A model generated the notes under the pieces. That model made no database searches, was not told the DNA's origin, and worked only from the letters and a program-made list of their open reading frames with translations. A stretch of 64,000 bases of DNA from Psychroflexus aestuariivivens (GTDB lineage: Bacteria > Bacteroidota > Bacteroidia > Flavobacteriales > Flavobacteriaceae). Shown here piece by piece: positions 9,298-17,314 of the stretch. How positions within the stretch are numbered: the first letter of the stretch is position 1; each line of letters opens with the position of its first letter. The stretch covers positions 1 to 64,000 of the forward strand of contig NZ_RQVT01000025.1 in assembly GCF_004010055.1 (NCBI RefSeq). The letters are read 5' to 3'. A program made the position numbers and the translations under genes.

Positions 9298-10416
9298 TTA
9301 TGGTTTTTGTTCGCCTTCAATAGTGACTTTCATTCCCACATATGCACCAGGAACGACATTGGCTAGTAGTTTGGTTCCATCGGGAACGCCGGTGATTATT
9401 ACATCTTGGTCGCTGAAATGTTTAGGCTGGACTTCTATTTGTTTGATGCGGTTATTTTCTATTATGTAAACCTTGCTCCGTCTAATCAGTAATTCTCTTG
9501 GAATCCGAATGGCATTTTCTATAGTATTAGCTTTTATAATGGCTTCCAGATACATGCCTTCTTTGGCAAGTTTATTTTCAATTCTGATAAAAACTTGTAC
9601 AGTTTGGGTGTTAGGATCTATTTGGGCATTAATTCTAACAATTTTGCCTTTAAAAGTTAGATTATCGTCCAAGGTTTTCATTTCTACTGAATTACCAACT
9701 TCTATGTATTTAATGTATTCCTTTTTGATCGAAATCTCTAATTCATAAACAGAAGGATCAATAAATTCACCTAATTTTTGTCCCTGACGAACCAATGTTC
9801 CTTCATTTACAGAAGCTTCTGTAAGTACACCATCGAATGGCGCGATAAGTTTGAATTTCAGCAAACGCTCTTCAAGGTTTTTAAGATTATAGTAATCTGT
9901 AAGAATCTGCCTACCTGTAATGAAGTAACGCTCTTTATTATTTTCGAATTCAGGTAATTCGGGAGTTGGTTTATCCATTTCGAAATTGTCCAAATAGGTT
10001 TTCCATTTTGGATAAACTTCTGGGTAATCCAAACGTAAATCTGGCATGATGGAAGCAATGGAATTGTACAATTGACTTTTTACCGACTGAACATTAGCAG
10101 CGAATTCTCTTTCATTGAGATCTATAAGAATCTCACCACGCTTGTAGGCTTGTCCTGGCCTGAACGGATGACTGCTACTGCGAAAAACACCCTCAACTTC
10201 AGCAAAAATTTCAAATTTATTGACTGCTTCTACACTTCCATTTGTAGATAAATTGACGGGAATGCTGGTGTTTTGAACATTGTAAATAAATACGGGTTTC
10301 TCTATCGTTTTGGGTTCTGGTTTTTCTTTAATATTGTTGTCTATAATCCATTTTGCAATAAAAATAGAACCAACAATTAAAATTAAACCCAGTATAAAAA
10401 GTATAGCCTTTCTCAT
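9298..10416 (-). CDS. RND efflux periplasmic adaptor (membrane fusion protein)
   Basis: The adaptor that links the RND pump to the TolC-like channel. One N-terminal membrane anchor (residues 5-27) leads into the periplasmic part. The first barrel-sandwich half includes GSVEAVNKFEIFAEVEG and KRGEILIDLNEREF, an alpha-hairpin of about 90 residues is inserted, and the second half reads LIAPFDGVLTEASVNEGTLV. A beta-barrel (VEMKTLDDNLTFKGKIVRI) and membrane-proximal domain follow. It is the first gene of a four-gene operon (adaptor, pump, channel, CPXCG protein) and its stop is 11 nt before the pump start. The absence of a lipobox shows it is anchored by a helix rather than a lipid. Confidence 0.92.
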   Translation of the reverse strand: MRKAILFILGLILIVGSIFIAKWIIDNNIKEKPEPKTIEKPVFIYNVQNTSIPVNLSTNGSVEAVNKFEIFAEVEGVFRSSSHPFRPGQAYKRGEILIDLNEREFAANVQSVKSQLYNSIASIMPDLRLDYPEVYPKWKTYLDNFEMDKPTPELPEFENNKERYFITGRQILTDYYNLKNLEERLLKFKLIAPFDGVLTEASVNEGTLVRQGQKLGEFIDPSVYELEISIKKEYIKYIEVGNSVEMKTLDDNLTFKGKIVRINAQIDPNTQTVQVFIRIENKLAKEGMYLEAIIKANTIENAIRIPRELLIRRSKVYIIENNRIKQIEVQPKHFSDQDVIITGVPDGTKLLANVVPGAYVGMKVTIEGEQKP

Positions 10417-10480
10417 TAGAAAAAAATTGTTTGTAAATCTATCTTTATGGATTTCAAAATTGGGTTAAAGATTTCACAAT

Positions 10481-12391
10481 TTATAGACTATCAAGTTTAA
10501 TCTGAAACTGTTCCCAGTCTTTCATCAAAGTTTCTAGTTTTTGTTTTTTTGCGTTGTATTTTTCAAAAAAGTCAGGTTGTTGAACCGTTTCTTCATAATT
10601 GGTTTCTAACTTATGGTCGATCTCTGCAATGTTTTTTTCAATCTTGGAGATTTCAGCTTCAATATTGCTTAATTTATTTTGTAAAGATTTTTCTTTCTTC
10701 TGCTTTTCGTAATCGTTTTTTGTTGATTTATTGGCTTGCTTTTCTTTTTTGACTTTATCCTTTTTCTCAACTTCTCGCATTGATTCCATTTCGCGATATT
10801 TCAAATAATCATTGATGTCGCCAAGGAATTCTTTAACGTGGTTATTTCTGAATTCATAAACAGAATCTGCCAAACCTTGCAGAAAATCTCTATCGTGAGA
10901 TACTAAAATCAAAGTACCTTCAAAATTATTCAAAGCCGCTTTAAGTACATTTTTGGATTGAATATCGAGGTGGTTCGTTGGCTCATCCATAATCAGTACG
11001 TTGAACGGTGATAAGGATATTTTTGCCAACGCCAAACGGTTTCTTTCGCCTCCAGAAAGAACTTTTACATATTTCCCTACATCGTCGCCACGAAATAAGA
11101 AAGATCCTAAAATATCTCTTACTTTGCTTCGGTTAGTTTCATTGGCAGCATCGATCATGGTATCTAGAACGGTTTTGTTTCCATCCAAATATTCGGCTTG
11201 ATTTTGAGCAAAATAGCCGATTTCTACATTGTGTCCAAGTTTCAATTCGCCTTTATGTTCTAGTTCTCCGACAATAATTTTAGCCAAGGTAGATTTCCCT
11301 TGTCCATTTTGACCTACAAAAGCAATTTTGGAGTTTCGTTCAATTAAAAAATCAACATTTTTAAAAACCAAATCATCGCCAAATGATTTGGCTAAATTTT
11401 CAGCTTCAATGACTACTTTTCCAGGGTTTTTAGAAATATTAAAGCTCACATTCATCACCTGATTGTCTTCCTCGTCAACTTCAATGATTTCAGTTTTTTC
11501 CAGTTTTTTTATTAGTGATTGTGCCATAGAAGCTTTGTTCGCTTTAGCACGGAATTTGCTAATTAACTTTTCGGTTTGCTCAATTTCTTTATCTTGATTC
11601 TTCTTTGCCGCCAGTTGTTGTTCGCGAAGTTCTTCTCTAAGAACTTTAAATTTGGAATAGGGTTTATTGTAATCGTAAATCTGGCCTAGAGATAATTCAA
11701 TAGTTCGGTTGGTGACATTGTCTAAAAACATTTTGTCGTGAGAAACTATGACAACACAACCGCTGAAGTTTGTTAAAAAACCTTCTAACCAAATTATACT
11801 TTCAATATCTAAATGGTTTGTTGGCTCATCTAAAAGCAAGATATCATTGTTTTGAAGTAAAAGTTTCGCCAATTCTATACGCATTCGCCAACCACCAGAA
11901 AATGTGTTGGTTTGCTGAGAAAAATCTTCGGTAGTAAAACCTAAACCTTTTAAAACCTTTTCGGTATCGCCCTGATAATTATAACCGCCAAGAATTTCAT
12001 ATTGTTGCTGAAAGTCGTTCAAATCAATCATTAATTGATTGTAAGCGTCGCTTTCGTAATCTGTACGCTCAACTAATTGCTGATTGATATGTTCTAGTTT
12101 AGCTTCAATAGTTTTAATTTGTTCGAAAGCTTGGTAAGCTTCTTCTAAAACAGTTCGACCTTCTTCAAAATCTATGTCTTGTTTAAGGAAGCCAATACTG
12201 ATTTCTTTGTCTTTAGCTATTTGACCAGTGTCAATAGACATTTCTCCGGCAATAATTTTGAGCATAGTCGACTTTCCAGCGCCGTTTTTACCAATAAGAC
12301 CGACGCGATTGCCTGGACTGAGTTTGAAACTGATGTCTTTAAACAAATATTCTCCTCCGAAAGACACGGACAAGTTATGGATATGTAGCAT
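10481..12391 (-). CDS. ABC-F family ATPase (Uup/EttA-like)
   Basis: A soluble protein with two ABC ATPase domains in one chain and no membrane domain, which defines the ABC-F class. Walker A motifs are GKNGAGKST (residues 34-42) and GQNGQGKST (near 355). Signatures are FSGGWRMRIELAKLL and LSGGERNRLALAK. Walker B motifs are ILLLDEPTNHLD and VLIMDEPTNHLD. Between the domains lies the basic P-site tRNA-interaction linker (about 240-300, rich in Lys/Glu helices), and a C-terminal coiled coil of about 90 residues resembles Uup. ABC-F proteins act on the ribosomal E site to relieve stalled translation; some confer antibiotic resistance, but nothing here points to that. At 636 aa the length is normal. 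Confidence 0.93.
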   Translation of the reverse strand: MLHIHNLSVSFGGEYLFKDISFKLSPGNRVGLIGKNGAGKSTMLKIIAGEMSIDTGQIAKDKEISIGFLKQDIDFEEGRTVLEEAYQAFEQIKTIEAKLEHINQQLVERTDYESDAYNQLMIDLNDFQQQYEILGGYNYQGDTEKVLKGLGFTTEDFSQQTNTFSGGWRMRIELAKLLLQNNDILLLDEPTNHLDIESIIWLEGFLTNFSGCVVIVSHDKMFLDNVTNRTIELSLGQIYDYNKPYSKFKVLREELREQQLAAKKNQDKEIEQTEKLISKFRAKANKASMAQSLIKKLEKTEIIEVDEEDNQVMNVSFNISKNPGKVVIEAENLAKSFGDDLVFKNVDFLIERNSKIAFVGQNGQGKSTLAKIIVGELEHKGELKLGHNVEIGYFAQNQAEYLDGNKTVLDTMIDAANETNRSKVRDILGSFLFRGDDVGKYVKVLSGGERNRLALAKISLSPFNVLIMDEPTNHLDIQSKNVLKAALNNFEGTLILVSHDRDFLQGLADSVYEFRNNHVKEFLGDINDYLKYREMESMREVEKKDKVKKEKQANKSTKNDYEKQKKEKSLQNKLSNIEAEISKIEKNIAEIDHKLETNYEETVQQPDFFEKYNAKKQKLETLMKDWEQFQIKLDSL

Positions 12392-12420
12392 ATGTTACTT
12401 AGAATTTGTGCAAATATTGG

Positions 12421-12428
12421 TATTTTTG
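12421..12428 (+). promoter_or_regulatory. Probable -7 element for DUF983 gene
   Basis: TATTTTTG matches TAnnTTTG and lies 27 nt before the ATG at 12456. No TTG is found at the ideal distance upstream, so this is a -7 match only. Confidence 0.45.
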
Positions 12429-12455
12429 ACTTGCAAAGCTAAACATTAATTGAAA

Positions 12456-12851
12456 ATGCTAAAAGGTTCGAAATTATACAGCATCCTAACGGGGACTTGC
12501 CCAGTATGTCATGAGGGCAAAATGTACAAAGAGTCCAATCCTTATAAATTAGGTAAGATTTATGATATGCACGAAAGATGTAGTGTTTGTAACACAAAAT
12601 ATAAAATTGAACCGTCGTTTTTTTATGGTGCTATGTACGTAAGCTATGGACTTGGCGTTGCATTCTCTGTGGCAACTTTTATAATTTCTTATTTTTTTAT
12701 TGGTCTCGATGTTATCACTTCTTTTATAGCTATAATCATTGTTCTATTAGCTTTGATGCCTATTATAATGCGATTATCTAGGAATATTTGGATCAATATG
12801 TTTATAAATTATGACAAGAATGCTAAAGGTAAAACTTCAAAAAGCGACTAA
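12456..12851 (+). CDS. DUF983 zinc-ribbon membrane protein
   Basis: A 131-aa protein with two cysteine pairs near the N-terminus, Cys15/Cys18 (CPVC) and Cys42/Cys45 (CSVC), then two hydrophobic helices (about residues 56-78 and 82-104). This is the DUF983 layout: a cytoplasmic zinc ribbon attached to a two-helix membrane hairpin. Function is unknown. A TTG six bases upstream (12450) could extend the frame by two residues, but ATG at 12456 fits the family start (MLKGSKLYSILTGTCPVC). It is divergent from the ABC-F gene, and its last 29 bases overlap the 3' end of the convergent FAD oxidoreductase gene. Confidence 0.9.
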   Translation: MLKGSKLYSILTGTCPVCHEGKMYKESNPYKLGKIYDMHERCSVCNTKYKIEPSFFYGAMYVSYGLGVAFSVATFIISYFFIGLDVITSFIAIIIVLLALMPIIMRLSRNIWINMFINYDKNAKGKTSKSD

Positions 12852-13869
12852 TATCCACATCCTTATCAAGCGTTTGATTCTTGGTAATGTGCAATAATAA
12901 ATCTTTAGACAAACTTGGTGCAGAAATAATACCTCGACTACCAAAACCATTGAAAACATACATGTTTTGATATTTTGGATGCTTGCCCAAGATAGGTTTT
13001 CGATCTGAAACAGTTGGTCGTACTCCAGCAATTTGATCTACAATTTCAAAATTACAATTTAAGAGAGCAGATAAGTTTTCTTTTAATTGACTTCTAGCTT
13101 TCGGTGTTGGTATATCATTTAGATTATCTCGACTGTAAGTTGCACCAAATTTATAACAGTCATTTCCTACTGGAATTATAAAATATTTAGATTTTAAAAT
13201 TGTGTGGTTAGAATTTAAATCTGGTGCGTGAAAAATGATATATTCACCTTTATTACCATAAATTGGAAGCCAGTTAAAATAAGGATTTTGGACAACACCA
13301 AATCCTTCACAAAAAACAATATATCGATAAGTATTATTTTGGTAGGTTATTTTATTATTTTGAATGTCAATCTTTTCATAATCAAAACTAGCTTTAATGA
13401 AACAAGAATTTTTCAGAAATTCACTTTCTTTACGTTCCAGGATATTTTTTAAATCTAGTAAAAAGGTATGTTTGACAATCCCAGATTTATAGTTTTTTGA
13501 AATTTCAGGATTGTTAATCACTAATTCATCATTTAAAAAACTGGATAATTGAAAATTGTCTGAAGCTAGCATCCAATCATTTTGGTCTTGTATGGAAGAA
13601 AAGATTTTATGGATAGGTACAGGTTCAAAATCAGATGTCGAAGGATAAGTTATTGATTTATAAAAGGAAATGGCTTCACGAAGAAAGGAATCTGCATTCC
13701 AGGCAAGTTTATAACGTTTTAAAGCGACTGGATTTAAAACACCGCCAGCAACTCTTGAAGATTTTTGACTACTATCTGATATAACATCAAAAGAGAGGTT
13801 GTTTTGCTGAAGTCTATTTGAAAAAGTAAGTCCAGCGATACCAAAACCAACGATAAGAAAATCTTTCAT
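12823..13869 (-). CDS. FAD-dependent oxidoreductase (DadA/glycine-oxidase fold)
   Basis: The N-terminus carries the Rossmann FAD-binding motif GFGIAG at residues 8-13. A DAO-type core follows: SSRVAGGVLNPVALKRYKLAW, a substrate-domain insertion, and near the C-terminus the second FAD-contacting segment IAGVRPTVSDRKPILGKHP and GFGSRGIISAPSLSKDLLLHI. At 348 aa it is a typical single-domain D-amino-acid-oxidase-like protein. The actual substrate (amine, amino acid or a tRNA wobble base, as in the MnmC C-terminal domain) is not clear. The RPTVSDRKPILG element resembles that seen in MnmC-like oxidases. Its ATG lies immediately after the hairpin terminator of the gld operon. Confidence 0.85.
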   Translation of the reverse strand: MKDFLIVGFGIAGLTFSNRLQQNNLSFDVISDSSQKSSRVAGGVLNPVALKRYKLAWNADSFLREAISFYKSITYPSTSDFEPVPIHKIFSSIQDQNDWMLASDNFQLSSFLNDELVINNPEISKNYKSGIVKHTFLLDLKNILERKESEFLKNSCFIKASFDYEKIDIQNNKITYQNNTYRYIVFCEGFGVVQNPYFNWLPIYGNKGEYIIFHAPDLNSNHTILKSKYFIIPVGNDCYKFGATYSRDNLNDIPTPKARSQLKENLSALLNCNFEIVDQIAGVRPTVSDRKPILGKHPKYQNMYVFNGFGSRGIISAPSLSKDLLLHITKNQTLDKDVDISRFLKFYL

Positions 13870-13870
13870 A

Positions 13871-13904
13871 AATAAAAACGCCTTTACAAATAATTGTAAA
13901 GGCG
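13871..13904 (-). terminator. Terminator of gldKLMN operon
   Basis: A 10-bp perfect stem, CGCCTTTACA (13879-13888) with TGTAAAGGCG (13895-13904), encloses a 6-nt loop and is followed on the minus strand by TTTTTATT. It sits 26 nt past the gldN stop and its T-run abuts the ATG of the FAD oxidoreductase gene at 13869. Confidence 0.85.
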
Positions 13905-13930
13905 AATTTATTAATTTTAATATTAGGAAT

Positions 13931-14956
13931 TTAGTAATTCCACATATCTAGTTCAAAATTTCTAATTTCTTCTTTAATTCTGTCAGATTCTAGTAATTGC
14001 ATTAATGCATTATCTTGAATGTATTCATCTACTTCTCTGTCTTCATAGACATTTTCAGTTTTATAAATAACTGCATCAAAACGTCTAGAGTTTAACAGAT
14101 GATCAAAACTAAATGGCATAGAACTGTTGTCTTTATTTAGGACTTTAGCTTCGTGCAATGCTTGACGAGCATCAGGAAACCAAACCCAGAAATAAGGAAT
14201 AACTTGAGGTTCTCCAGTAAAACTAGGATTCTGCGTTTGAATGTCATAACCTGCAGGTGCAATACCAAGCAATCTGTATCTCATTTCACCTTGAACTTTA
14301 TCAAAATACCACATTCCTTTAATATGATATTCTAAAATATTATTACCAGTAATTTCTGTAGGAATAATATAAGGCTCCATCTGATCGATTAAAGCAGAAG
14401 GATAAAGTTCAGGATAGTTTTCAAGATTACCACTGATAGAACGAGTAATAAACTGCTGAACAGCTTCTGTTCCAGTTACACCATATTGCCCTAAAATATC
14501 AAGAGCAACATCGGGTAAGAAAATAGCTTTCAATGCATCTTGAACATCTTCGAAAGAACGCTTTTTATTGAAGTAACTAGTCGCATAAACTTCAGTAACA
14601 GGCGCTTGAGATGTAGTATCTCCAGTTGCGCCAGCTTCAATAGCATCTAAAAGTACTTGAAATAAAGAACGTCTGTCTTTGCTTACAGAATTATCGTTTG
14701 TGGGATAAAGCAGTGGAAAATTAACTTTTTGGTTAAGGTCTATTTTTTCCCAAACGACTTTAGACCACAAAACGTCTCTGTCTCCTACGTAACCATACTC
14801 TAATGGTTCATCATCGTCATATTTTTCTTGGTCTTCTGTCAAAACACCAACATCCTCAGGTTTTTCTGCATTCAATATATTAGATTGAGCTGATGCAGAA
14901 AAAGCGGCTGCTAGGAAAAACAGACTTGCCAAAAAATTCAAATTAAATCGCTTCAT
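13931..14956 (-). CDS. gldN: Gliding motility / type IX secretion protein GldN
   Basis: A 341-aa periplasmic protein with a Sec signal peptide (MKRFNLNFLASLFFLAAAFSA, cleaved near SASAQ). GldN/PorN forms the periplasmic ring complex with the GldK lipoprotein in the type IX secretion system. Family features are the N-terminal DDEPLEYGYVGDRDVLWSKVVWEKIDLNQ region and the GMWYFDKVQGEMRYRLLGIAPAG and PYFWVWFPDARQALHEAKVLN regions in the core. It is the last gene of the gldKLMN operon, 22 nt after gldM, and a strong hairpin follows. Length and gene order match those of gliding Flavobacteriaceae. Confidence 0.96.
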   Translation of the reverse strand: MKRFNLNFLASLFFLAAAFSASAQSNILNAEKPEDVGVLTEDQEKYDDDEPLEYGYVGDRDVLWSKVVWEKIDLNQKVNFPLLYPTNDNSVSKDRRSLFQVLLDAIEAGATGDTTSQAPVTEVYATSYFNKKRSFEDVQDALKAIFLPDVALDILGQYGVTGTEAVQQFITRSISGNLENYPELYPSALIDQMEPYIIPTEITGNNILEYHIKGMWYFDKVQGEMRYRLLGIAPAGYDIQTQNPSFTGEPQVIPYFWVWFPDARQALHEAKVLNKDNSSMPFSFDHLLNSRRFDAVIYKTENVYEDREVDEYIQDNALMQLLESDRIKEEIRNFELDMWNY

Positions 14957-14978
14957 CTTTATAAATTTTCTTTTAATT

Positions 14979-16556
14979 CTAGTTTGTAAGCTGTACTAAT
15001 ATTGCTGGCATATTTTTAACGTTTACACCAGGAACGTCAGCTTTAATATCAAATATTTGTACAATATCACCAGTTTTAGCTAAATCAAGTAAGCCTTTTG
15101 CTTTTTGATCTAAACGGTCACCGTTAACTACAACTGAAGGTTGTCCAGGAATACTAATAGTGAATCTCTTAACTTGTGGTGTAATGTCGAAATCAAAGTT
15201 TTCAAAAGTAGCACCAATCGGAGAAACAGCTAAAGCATTTCTAGGCATTTTGATCGCAGCTCCTTCTTGAATTTGTCCACGAACGGTTGGAGTTGGTCTT
15301 GGTAAACTCTTAATTCTAAAAGTAACAGGTGGGGAACTAATTCTATCACCATCAATCTCACCAGTAACATTTATTTTTAACTCTGTACCAGTGGTTGGAA
15401 CAACTTCGTAGCTCGTTCCGCTAATTTGTTTAAGATTTGCTGGAGTAGCACTCGCACTAATTTTATTACTAGGCACACCAGGCATAGAAACTGTTATCGG
15501 GTTTTTAATACCTCTATAAACAACATTCATCTTATCTGCTGAAACAATAGCTTGATTAGGCTTAGGAATTACAGAATATGATTTATCGACAGGAACTTCA
15601 ATTTCTTTACCTTCTTGTAAGAATGTCAAAGTACCTTTAATTTTATGATCACCTGCACTTCCAGCGTTGACATTAAGCTTTACTTGACCACCTTCAACTT
15701 TAAAATCCTGACCCTTAGTTAATTTTCTTCCGTCTAAAGTCAGCTCAACTTCGTTTGGAACAGTGTTTTCATCTGTTCGGCCTAAAACTATAGATCCATC
15801 AAAAACATTTCCTTGGTAATAAGCGCTACGATCCTGTTGTAATAATGTCGTATAATTTTCCATCGATGCCATTTGTGTCAATTGTCCAGAAAGCATAGAT
15901 GATAAAATTTCATTCTCAAGAACTTTTAAATCATGTTGTAAGTTGGTGATTTTAGTAATTGATGAAATTAAAGGATAGCCAACAAAATGGTGTCTTATAT
16001 AGTTGACTTTAGCACCTTTTACACCAGAATCAGGACTAACATCGTCAGCACTAAATCTTTCGTTTATAGTAGCTAAAAATCCTTCATATTTCGACTTACC
16101 ACCTAGGATTTCATTCATCTTATCCTTATAAGATCTCATATTCGCTAAAAATTGTTCTCCTTCAGGCTTAAGTTTTTCACCTTTTACAAACAATTCATTA
16201 ACATAAGATGATTTATCCATTGTTTCGTAATCTTTAGGATCATCTACAGAATTGTACATTCCATCCTTTATTTCTGCAAAATAGTTAAAAAGCTCTGAAG
16301 TTGCAGCTGAAACATTCTCTGCCATTACCTTTACTTCTTCAAACTGCTCTGGTGATTCTTCGGCTTTAATTTTAAGTCCTTGAAGCGCCTGGTCATTTTT
16401 GGACTCAAAGTTTTCATTAGATTCTTCTAACGATTCATTGATCGTTCCAAAGGCGGACAAAACTTCCTTTGACATATTAAGTGCTAGCATTGCTATAAAC
16501 ACAAGATACATCAAATTAATCATCCGTTGTCTTGGGGTTTCTTTTCCTCCTGCCAT
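14979..16556 (-). CDS. gldM: Type IX secretion motor protein GldM
   Basis: A 525-aa inner-membrane protein with one helix (about residues 14-33, MINLMYLVFIAMLALNMS), preceded by the conserved cytoplasmic GGKETPRQR. A large periplasmic part of mixed helical and Ig-like beta domains follows (domain joins near GSIVLGRTDENTVPNEVEL, KMNVVYRGIKNPITVSMPG and the last PRNALAVSPIGATFENFDF). GldM pairs with GldL as the proton-driven motor that spans the periplasm to the GldK/GldN ring and powers type IX export and gliding. It sits between gldL and gldN with short spacers. Confidence 0.96.
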   Translation of the reverse strand: MAGGKETPRQRMINLMYLVFIAMLALNMSKEVLSAFGTINESLEESNENFESKNDQALQGLKIKAEESPEQFEEVKVMAENVSAATSELFNYFAEIKDGMYNSVDDPKDYETMDKSSYVNELFVKGEKLKPEGEQFLANMRSYKDKMNEILGGKSKYEGFLATINERFSADDVSPDSGVKGAKVNYIRHHFVGYPLISSITKITNLQHDLKVLENEILSSMLSGQLTQMASMENYTTLLQQDRSAYYQGNVFDGSIVLGRTDENTVPNEVELTLDGRKLTKGQDFKVEGGQVKLNVNAGSAGDHKIKGTLTFLQEGKEIEVPVDKSYSVIPKPNQAIVSADKMNVVYRGIKNPITVSMPGVPSNKISASATPANLKQISGTSYEVVPTTGTELKINVTGEIDGDRISSPPVTFRIKSLPRPTPTVRGQIQEGAAIKMPRNALAVSPIGATFENFDFDITPQVKRFTISIPGQPSVVVNGDRLDQKAKGLLDLAKTGDIVQIFDIKADVPGVNVKNMPAILVQLTN

Positions 16557-16601
16557 ATTATATTATAGGTTTATTTTTATTCTAAGGGTTATAGGTTAAT
16601 G

Positions 16602-17261
16602 TTACGCTTTTGGACGCATAGCAGTTAACATATTTCCATAAACACTATTTAATGAGTTCAGGTTATTTGTTAACGACTCCATTTGATCTTTCAATTTGGA
16701 AGCATTGTCAGCAACTGCCTGATTAACTTCAGCTTGTTTTGATGCAGACTCAACCTGTACTTTATAAAGACTATTCAAAGATTCCATTTGCGAAGCAGCA
16801 GTACTCAATTCCTCACTGTATTTTTTCTGAGAACTCATTGCTTGAGCAGTAGGTGCAATGCCTTTAGCAGCATCTTCAAAATTTCTCATGCTTTGGCCAA
16901 GACCTTCCATCAATTTGGAATCGATTTTAGCTTCTTTCAGCATTTCGTCTAACTTCTTAGACAACATACCTTGCTCGTCTTTTGGAGCTTCTTCTTTTTT
17001 GCCAGCTTTTTTGGCTGCTGGTTCTTCCTGAGCTAATTCAGGATAAACTTTTGACCAATCTAGGTCTGTATCAATTGGTTCAAATGCAGAAACTGTAAAT
17101 ACTAATGCTTCTGTAACAAGACCAATAGTTAACATAAGACCACCAGTTAATGGTCCAATTTCGATGTGTTGAATTTTAAATAATGCTCCAATAATTACAA
17201 TAGCCGCTCCAAGGCCATATACCATATTCATTATTTTTTTTCCTGATTTTGACTTTGCCAT
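16602..17261 (-). CDS. gldL: Type IX secretion motor protein GldL
   Basis: A 219-aa protein with two N-terminal transmembrane helices (about residues 12-29 and 37-59) and a long cytoplasmic coiled-coil tail (about 100-215). The polar residues proposed to carry protons in Flavobacterium GldL are all present: Lys29, His32, Glu51 within the second helix (GLVTEALVF) and Glu61 (SAFEP). This indicates a functional motor subunit. A Lys/Glu-rich linker (EEPAAKKAGKKEEAPKDEQG) joins the membrane part to the coiled coil. The gene lies 53 nt after gldK and 45 nt before gldM. Confidence 0.96.
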   Translation of the reverse strand: MAKSKSGKKIMNMVYGLGAAIVIIGALFKIQHIEIGPLTGGLMLTIGLVTEALVFTVSAFEPIDTDLDWSKVYPELAQEEPAAKKAGKKEEAPKDEQGMLSKKLDEMLKEAKIDSKLMEGLGQSMRNFEDAAKGIAPTAQAMSSQKKYSEELSTAASQMESLNSLYKVQVESASKQAEVNQAVADNASKLKDQMESLTNNLNSLNSVYGNMLTAMRPKA

Positions 17262-17314
17262 AATAAAATTTAATTTTTAAATTTAAGTTATTAATTTAGG
17301 TTTGGGTTTAATTT

